NCBI RefSeq assembly: GCF_002953255.1
Contig: NZ_CP026498.1
Span: 5,651,158 to 5,715,157 of the forward strand
DNA from: Streptomyces sp. CB01881
GTDB taxonomy: Bacteria > Actinomycetota > Actinomycetes > Streptomycetales > Streptomycetaceae
Length of the DNA stretch: 64,000 bases
Direction of reading: 5' to 3'
Within the stretch, counting starts at the first letter, position 1. Every line of letters starts with the position of its first letter. Below, one piece after another: positions 59,138-64,000 of this stretch. Below the pieces are notes generated by a model, which saw only the letters and a list, made by a program, of their open reading frames with translations, searched no databases and was not told the DNA's origin. Position numbers and translations under genes: made by a program.

Positions 59138-60283
59138 TCAGGCGCGCAGCCGCTCCACGGCGGCCGCGACCCGCTCGTCGGTCGCGGTGAACGCGACCCG
59201 CACGAACCGCTCGCCGGCCGGCCCGTAGAAGTCGCCGGGCGCCACCAGGATGCCCAGCCCGGCCAGTTCGGCCACCGTCTCCCAGCACGGCCGGTCCTGG
59301 GTCGCCCACAGGTACAGGCTCGCCTCCGAGTGCTCCACCCGGAAGCCGTACGCCTCCAGTGCGACCCGCAGCGCCGAACGCCGGGCCGCGTACCGCCCGC
59401 GCTGCTCGGCCACGTGCGCGTCGTCCGCGAGCGCCGCGACCGTCGCCGCCTGGACCGGCGCCGGGACGATCATGCCGCCGTGCTTGCGCACCTCCAGCAG
59501 TTCCTTGACCACCACCGGGTCGCCCGCCACGAAGGAGGCGCGGTAGCCGGCCAGGTTGGAGCGCTTGGAGAGCGAGTGCACGGCCAGCAGGCCCTCGTGG
59601 CCGTCGCCGCAGACGTCCGGGTGCAGGACGGAGGCCGGGTCGGCCTCCCAGCCCAGCTCCAGGTAGCACTCGTCGCTGACCAGCAGCACCCGGTGCTCCC
59701 GGGCCCACTCCACGGCGCGACGCAGCTCGTCCTTGCCGAGCACCCGGCCGGTCGGGTTGGACGGCGAGTTGACCCAGAGCAGGCGCACCCGCGAGCCGTC
59801 CAGCTCGTCCACCGAGTCGTACTCGACCGGCTCGGCGCCGCAGAGCCGCGCGCCCACCTCGTAGGTCGGGTAGGCGAGGCGCGGGTAGGCGACCTGGTCG
59901 CCCGGGCCGAGGCCGAGCTGGGTCGGCAGCCAGGCCACCAGCTCCTTGGAGCCGACCGTCGGCAGGACCGCCCCGGGGCCGATCACGGCGCCGACCCGGC
60001 GGCGCAGCCAGCCGGCGATCGCCTCGCGCAGCTCGACCGGGCCCCAGACCGTCGGATAGCCGGGCGTGTCGGTCGCGGCGGCCAGCGCCTTCTGGACCAC
60101 CTCGGGGACCGGGTCCACCGGGGTGCCCACCGAGAAGTCGCAGAGGCCGCCGGGGTGGGCGAGCGCGGTCCGCTTGTACGGCTCCAGCTTGTCCCAGGGG
60201 AAGACCGGCAGGAGGTCGGAAACGCGGCGCGCCGCCCCCGGGTGGCCCGGGAACGGCGCGTGCGTGCTGTCGTTGGTGCTCAC
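59138..60283 (-). CDS. dapC: N-succinyldiaminopimelate aminotransferase
   Basis: A 381-residue fold-type I PLP aminotransferase that converts N-succinyl-2-amino-6-ketopimelate and glutamate to N-succinyl-LL-DAP. Visible are DLLPVFPWDKLEPYK, LPTVGSKELVAW, NSPSNPTGRVL, SDECYLELGW, the PLP lysine in HSLSKRSNLAGYR near 240 and the substrate Arg in ERFVRVAF. GTG at 60283 has only a weak site. It follows fdxC by 20 bases, so they form an operon, as in mycobacteria (Rv1177-Rv1178). It works one step before dapE. Confidence 0.93.
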   Translation of the reverse strand: MSTNDSTHAPFPGHPGAARRVSDLLPVFPWDKLEPYKRTALAHPGGLCDFSVGTPVDPVPEVVQKALAAATDTPGYPTVWGPVELREAIAGWLRRRVGAVIGPGAVLPTVGSKELVAWLPTQLGLGPGDQVAYPRLAYPTYEVGARLCGAEPVEYDSVDELDGSRVRLLWVNSPSNPTGRVLGKDELRRAVEWAREHRVLLVSDECYLELGWEADPASVLHPDVCGDGHEGLLAVHSLSKRSNLAGYRASFVAGDPVVVKELLEVRKHGGMIVPAPVQAATVAALADDAHVAEQRGRYAARRSALRVALEAYGFRVEHSEASLYLWATQDRPCWETVAELAGLGILVAPGDFYGPAGERFVRVAFTATDERVAAAVERLRA

Positions 60284-60303
60284 AGCTCTGTTGCCACCGA
60301 TCG

Positions 60304-60630
60304 TCAGTGGTCGGCGTTCTGCGGCGGCAGAGCGGCGATGAACGGGTGGTCACGCTCGATCAGGCCGAGCTTCGAGGCACCACCGGGCGAACCGAGGTCG
60401 TCGAAGAACTCGACGTTCGCCTTGTAGTAGTCCTTCCACTCCTCCGGAGTGTCGTCCTCGTAGAAGATCGCCTCGACCGGGCAGACCGGCTCGCAAGCGC
60501 CACAGTCGACACACTCATCCGGGTGGATGTAGAGCGATCGCTCGCCCTCGTAGATGCAGTCAACCGGGCACTCTTCGATGCACGCCTTGTCCTTGACGTC
60601 GACACAAGGCTGCGCGATGACGTAGGTCAC
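60304..60630 (-). CDS. fdxC: 7Fe ferredoxin FdxC
   Basis: A 108-residue ferredoxin with a [3Fe-4S] and a [4Fe-4S] cluster. Ligands are Cys9, Cys17, Cys21 (CIEECP), Cys25, and Cys40, Cys43, Cys46, Cys50 (CVDCGACEPVCP). The C-terminal extension of about 45 residues is typical of actinobacterial 7Fe ferredoxins, which donate electrons to P450s and other oxidoreductases. GTG at 60630 follows GAGGAGGA by 9 bases. First gene of an operon with dapC, divergent from the GNAT gene. Confidence 0.96.
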   Translation of the reverse strand: MTYVIAQPCVDVKDKACIEECPVDCIYEGERSLYIHPDECVDCGACEPVCPVEAIFYEDDTPEEWKDYYKANVEFFDDLGSPGGASKLGLIERDHPFIAALPPQNADH

Positions 60631-60718
60631 GCTGTCGTTCCTCCTCGGAAGGGCCCTTGCGGCCCGTTCTGTTCTGCTCGCGTGCGCGGGTGAGCGCGGC
60701 GTCGTCGATGCCCGCCCC

Positions 60719-60724
60719 TAGTAT
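60719..60724 (+). promoter_or_regulatory. Candidate -10 box (TAGTAT) for the GNAT gene
   Basis: TAGTAT in the 132-base divergent gap between fdxC and the GNAT gene, 39 bases before the ATG at 60763 whose ribosome site is AGGAGG. The -35 is weak. Confidence 0.5.
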
Positions 60725-60762
60725 CGCGGGTCGGAGACCGCAAATGCACAGGAGGTGCCCAG

Positions 60763-61782
60763 ATGGCGGCTGGCGGACCGGCTCAGGACCGTCCCGAGGT
60801 CCGGATAGACCGCGCTGACGTGGGACGACGGGTTTCCGTCCGGCGTGTCGCGGAGATCGCGGAGGATCGGCCGGTGTTCCGCGATGTGATCGGCGTTCTC
60901 ACATCCTGGGACGATCGTGGGCTGACGGTCGCCCCGCGCAGCGGCGCCCCGGTCTCCTTCGACGAGAACCTGCTGGTCGCCGGCAAGGTGGTGCCGCTCT
61001 TCCCGGCCCGGCGGGCCCCGCTGCCGGCCGCCACGCCGGCCGAACTCCAACGGATCGCCGCCCGCGGCTGGCCCGCCGTCGAGCAGGAGCCGCTCGGCGC
61101 GTGGACCCTGCGCGCCTCGGCCGGGTTCACCCGGCGGGCCAACTCCGTCCAGGCGCTCGGCGACCCCGGGCTGCCGCTCGGCGGGGCCCTCAGCGCCGTG
61201 CAGGACTGGTACGCGGCGCGCGGGCTGCCGGCCTGGGTCGAGGTCAGCGCCCCCGGCTCGCCCGAGGAGCTGCGGGCCGAACTGGACCGGCTGGGCGCGG
61301 CGTACTCGCCGACCCTGGTGCGGGCCGCCGGACTGGCGCCGCTGGCCCGGCAGGGATCCCGCCCCGCGGTGGACCGCGTCCGGCTCAGCCGCACGGCGGG
61401 CACCGAGTGGATGTCGCTGTACCGGCGGGTGACGGACGACCCGGCGGTGGAGGAGGCGGCCCGGCAGGTGGTCCACGGCGGCCCGTCGGTCTGGTTCGCC
61501 ACCGTGCCCGGCGAGCCCGGGCAGCCGCCGCTGGCCATCGGACGCTGCGTCATCGACGGCCCGTGGGCCGGCTTCGGCGCGGTCGAGGTCGCCCCGTACG
61601 CCCGCCGGGCCGGCCTGGCCACCGCGGTGATGGCGGTGCTCGCGGCCCGGGCCGCCGAGGAGGGCGCCACCGGCGCGTACCTCCAGGTCGAGGCCGAGAA
61701 CGACGCTGCGATCGCGCTCTATGACGGACTTGGCTTCACGACCAGTCACACTTACCACTACGCACGCCTTCCCCGGGGGTAG
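60763..61782 (+). CDS. GNAT-family N-acetyltransferase
   Basis: A 339-residue enzyme. An N-terminal beta-barrel-like domain (RVSVRRVAEIAEDRPVFRDVIG, DDRGLTVAPRSG) precedes two GNAT units; the C-terminal one has VEVAPYARRAGLATAVM (acetyl-CoA loop R/Q-x-x-G-x-A near 285) and LQVEAENDAAIALYDGLGF. The acceptor is unknown; this layout resembles Rv0428c-like acetyltransferases. ATG at 60763 follows AGGAGG by 7 bases. The next gene lies 91 bases downstream and may be co-transcribed. Confidence 0.88.
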   Translation: MAAGGPAQDRPEVRIDRADVGRRVSVRRVAEIAEDRPVFRDVIGVLTSWDDRGLTVAPRSGAPVSFDENLLVAGKVVPLFPARRAPLPAATPAELQRIAARGWPAVEQEPLGAWTLRASAGFTRRANSVQALGDPGLPLGGALSAVQDWYAARGLPAWVEVSAPGSPEELRAELDRLGAAYSPTLVRAAGLAPLARQGSRPAVDRVRLSRTAGTEWMSLYRRVTDDPAVEEAARQVVHGGPSVWFATVPGEPGQPPLAIGRCVIDGPWAGFGAVEVAPYARRAGLATAVMAVLAARAAEEGATGAYLQVEAENDAAIALYDGLGFTTSHTYHYARLPRG

Positions 61783-61873
61783 AACGCTCCCGGGGCCGCC
61801 CGCCCGCCGTACGCCCGTCCGCCTGTCCGCCCGTCTGTTGTCCGCCCGTCGTACGAAAGCCGTCGCAGCCACC

Positions 61874-62746
61874 GTGACCGAGCAGAGCAGAGCACGCTTC
61901 CGGACCGAGGCCCGGGCCGAGCATCCCGATCCGGTGCTGCTCTGCCTGCTCGCCGCCGCCGAGCACAGCCCCGCCCCGGACCCCGACGACCCCTCGGACC
62001 CGCCCACCCTGGAGGCCCTGCTGGCCGCCTGCGAGGCGGCGTTCGAACGGCATGCCGCCGCCGTCCGGCAGGCCGTCGCCGAGCGCGCGCCGGCCGGGCC
62101 GGAGGAGACCGCGGCGCTGCTGGCCGCCGTCCTGGGCGGGCGCGAGCGGTTCCACGGGCGGCAGTCCGACTACCGGAGGCTGGAGTCCTCGCTGCTCCCG
62201 GAGGTGCTGCGGCGCCGCCGCGGGCTGCCGATCACGCTCTCGCTGGTGTGGACGGCCGTCGCCCGGCGGGCCGGGCTGACCGTCCACGGCGTGGCCCTGC
62301 CCGGCCACTTCGTCGTCGCGGTCGGCGGCCCGGGCGGCGAGGAGGAGTACGTCTTCGCCGACCCGTTCCACGGCGGGCGACTGCTCGACCTGGACGACGT
62401 GGCCGACCTGGTCGGCCGCACCGGCCACCGGTTCACCCCCGAACTGCTCACCCCCGCGCAGCCGTTGGACATCGTCCACCGGGTGCTCGGCAACATCCGG
62501 GCCTGGGCCGCCGACCGCCCCGAGCACGCCCGCACCCAGCTCTGGGCCACCGAACTCGCCCTGCTCCTCCCCCGTCACCCGGCGCAGCTCCGCCTGGAAC
62601 GGGCCGAGCTGCTGGTCCGCACCGGCGACTTCCTCGCCGGCTCGGCTGAGATGGACGCGTACGCGGAGATCCTGGACGCCTTCGACCCGGACACCGCCTC
62701 CCGCGTCCGCCTGGACGCCCGGGCGGCCCGGCACCGGTTGAACTAG
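61874..62746 (+). CDS. SirB1/transglutaminase-like family protein
   Basis: A 290-residue protein. The SirB1 N-terminal transglutaminase-like domain (LLPEVLRRRRGLPITLSLVW, then GVALPGHFVVAVGG and EEYVFADPFHGG) retains His and Asp positions but has Ser/Thr where the cysteine protease Cys would be (LPITLSLV), so it is probably not a protease. The C-terminal third has tetratricopeptide-like helices. GTG at 61874 is chosen from the coding start; its ribosome site is poor, and a longer reading overlapping the GNAT gene is possible. Confidence 0.82.
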   Translation: MTEQSRARFRTEARAEHPDPVLLCLLAAAEHSPAPDPDDPSDPPTLEALLAACEAAFERHAAAVRQAVAERAPAGPEETAALLAAVLGGRERFHGRQSDYRRLESSLLPEVLRRRRGLPITLSLVWTAVARRAGLTVHGVALPGHFVVAVGGPGGEEEYVFADPFHGGRLLDLDDVADLVGRTGHRFTPELLTPAQPLDIVHRVLGNIRAWAADRPEHARTQLWATELALLLPRHPAQLRLERAELLVRTGDFLAGSAEMDAYAEILDAFDPDTASRVRLDARAARHRLN

Positions 62747-62770
62747 CGCCCGCCCCCGGACCCCCGTCGT

Positions 62771-62788
62771 CCGCCCGGAGGCGGGCGG
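62771..62788. terminator. Weak terminator between convergent genes
   Basis: CCGCCC-ggaggc-GGGCGG, a 6-bp stem between the SirB1-like gene and the response-regulator gene. Confidence 0.45.
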
Positions 62789-62819
62789 GAGTCCGGGACC
62801 GGGCCCCACGGCCCGACCC

Positions 62820-63455
62820 CTACAGCCAGCCCTTCTCGCGGGCGATCCGGACCGCCTCGGTGCGGTTACGGGCCTCGGTCTTCTGGATCGCCATCGACAG
62901 GTAGTTGCGCACCGTCCCCTCGGAGAGGTGCAGCCGCTTGGCGATGTCCGCGTTCACCGCACCGTCGGCGGCGGCCGCCAGCACGTCCCGCTCGCGGGCG
63001 GTCAGCGGGTTGGCCCCCTCCGCGAGCGCGGCGGCGGCCAGCACCGGGTCGATCACCCGCTCGCCGCGCAGGACCCGGCGGATCGCCTCGGCCAGCTCGG
63101 ACGCCGGGGCGTCCTTCACCAGGAAGGCGTCCGCGCCGGACTCCATCGCCCGCCGCAGGTAGCCGGGCCGGCCGAAGGTGGTCGCGATCACCACCTTGGT
63201 CTGCGGCCGCTCCTTCCGCAGCGCCGCCGCAGCGTCGATGCCGGTCATCCCGGGCATCTCGATGTCCAGCACCGCGACCTGCACGTCGTTGGCGATCGCC
63301 GCCGCCACCACCTCGTCGCCCCGGCCCACCTGCGCCACGACGTCGATGTCCCCCTCCAGTCCGAGCAGCGCGGCCAGCGCCTCCCGGACCATGCCCTGGT
63401 CCTCCGCCAGCAGTACGCGGACGGAGGGGGCGGCACCGCTCTGAATCTCACTCAT
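62820..63455 (-). CDS. NarL/LuxR-type response regulator (DesR-like)
   Basis: A 211-residue response regulator. The receiver domain has VLLAEDQGMVREALAALL, the phospho-acceptor Asp in VAVLDIEMPGMTG near residue 60, ATTFGRPGYL and LVKDAPASEL with the conserved Lys; the C-terminal LuxR helix-turn-helix has LTARERDVLAAAADG and KRLHLSEGTVRNYLS. It resembles DesR, which controls membrane-lipid desaturase. ATG at 63455 begins MSEIQSG. No histidine kinase gene is visible in the window; one may lie beyond the right edge. Confidence 0.92.
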   Translation of the reverse strand: MSEIQSGAAPSVRVLLAEDQGMVREALAALLGLEGDIDVVAQVGRGDEVVAAAIANDVQVAVLDIEMPGMTGIDAAAALRKERPQTKVVIATTFGRPGYLRRAMESGADAFLVKDAPASELAEAIRRVLRGERVIDPVLAAAALAEGANPLTARERDVLAAAADGAVNADIAKRLHLSEGTVRNYLSMAIQKTEARNRTEAVRIAREKGWL

Positions 63456-63600
63456 GGGAGCCGACCCTAGAGCGTGTCCGACGGGGCCCCGGCAGCGCAC
63501 GGGGCGGACCGGTGCCGGGCCACCGCTCCGGCACCGGCCCGCGGGTGGTAGGCCCGCAGGCCCGCAGGCCGGTCACAGCAGACCGACCCCAGCAGACCGG

Positions 63601-64000
63601 TCACAGCCTGAAGAGCACTCCGCGCCAGGTCCACCCCGCACCGAGGACCGCCTCCTGCAGCAGGTCCTTCAGCTCCGCGGTGTCGCAGCGGGACACCTCC
63701 GTCGCCTGCGGGCGGCCGTCGGCCCCGCGGTCGACCTTCCAGTCCCGGGAGACCGTCCTCACCTGCCCGCGGGAGTACTCGCGCGACGACGTCAGCCTCG
63801 GCGTGTCCCCGACCCAGGTGACCTCCCACTGCTCGTCGAGGGCACGGACCTCGTGGTTGGCCGGGACCAGCCGCATCCGGGTCGTGACGGTCCGGGCCGG
63901 CTGGGTCCGGGCGAAGAAGGTGCGCCAGGCGGGATCCCGGATCCGCCATTCCGCCACCAGGTCGGCGCCCTCGGAGGCGTTGGCGTTCCGGACGACGTAG
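63601..64000 (-). CDS. Unknown protein, truncated at the window edge
   Basis: The C-terminal 132 residues of a protein read leftward; the frame stays open to base 64000, so the start lies outside. It is Arg/Trp-rich with an RTFFARTQPAR segment, WEVTWVGDTPRL and a C-terminal AGWTWRGVLFRL. An internal ATG at 63957 is probably not the start, because the codon pattern continues upstream (YVVRNANASEGADLV). No family is recognised; it may be a secreted or viral-like beta-sheet protein, but this is a guess. Confidence 0.55.
   Translation of the reverse strand, partial: YVVRNANASEGADLVAEWRIRDPAWRTFFARTQPARTVTTRMRLVPANHEVRALDEQWEVTWVGDTPRLTSSREYSRGQVRTVSRDWKVDRGADGRPQATEVSRCDTAELKDLLQEAVLGAGWTWRGVLFRL

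Noticed and set aside
1..64000. tRNA genes, CRISPR arrays, insertion sequences, prophage or secondary-metabolite clusters
   Set aside because: I looked for T-loop GGTTCRA patterns, regularly spaced repeats, transposase motifs and PKS/NRPS modules and found none; the gene content is core chromosome throughout.

Overview
This is about 64 kb of very GC-rich actinobacterial core chromosome. Third codon positions are almost always G or C, GTG and TTG starts are common, and several genes look leaderless. The gene content and order point to Streptomycetaceae (Streptomyces or Kitasatospora; I cannot separate the two). No transposon, prophage, CRISPR array, rRNA, tRNA or antibiotic-biosynthesis cluster is visible.

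Left part (1-36 kb): UvrD2 helicase, mycoredoxin, a GntR regulator, an M20 peptidase-NudC pair, a PadR-controlled ABC exporter whose ATPase gene is frameshifted, an EEP-family hydrolase, a PP2C/RsbU phosphatase, the double-strand-break helicase-nuclease pair AdnA-AdnB, an alkyltransferase-like protein, a large flippase-like membrane protein with a degenerate kinase domain, MoeZ, a glycosyltransferase/membrane protein/epimerase operon, an alpha/beta hydrolase, TetR, DUF3107, a ferritin-like protein and a DEAD-box RNA helicase. From memory, this order parallels the M. tuberculosis Rv3197A-Rv3211 region.

Middle part (36-48 kb): a second alpha/beta hydrolase, a 48-residue protein behind a long structured leader, a zinc-ribbon-like protein, a PHP-domain phosphoesterase, a SUFU-domain protein, CorA behind a leader with a possible 26-codon peptide, an EamA exporter, a PRC-barrel/MgtE-N/CBS protein coupled to a DUF1003 membrane protein, and Mrp.

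Right part (48-64 kb): TatB, an ECF sigma factor with its zinc anti-sigma factor, an O-methyltransferase, DUF3117, an enoyl-CoA hydratase, Tag glycosylase, a DivIVA-domain protein, a FolP2-type dihydropteroate synthase paralogue, a LOG-family protein, DapE, two envelope or secreted proteins, DapC, ferredoxin FdxC, a GNAT acetyltransferase, a transglutaminase-like protein, a NarL-type response regulator and a truncated unknown. This follows the M. tuberculosis Rv1177-Rv1239c order, but no gpgS is seen.

The genes group into DNA repair (uvrD2, adnAB, tag, the alkyltransferase-like protein), lysine/peptidoglycan precursor supply (dapE, dapC), redox and Fe-S functions (mrx1, fdxC, mrp), magnesium handling (corA and the MgtE-N/CBS protein) and envelope stress (sigma/anti-sigma, tatB). 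The least explained material is regulatory: structured leaders, two with candidate leader peptides, before the DEAD-box helicase, corA and the 48-residue gene, plus seven TANNNT boxes 6-8 nt before start codons that lack a ribosome binding site.
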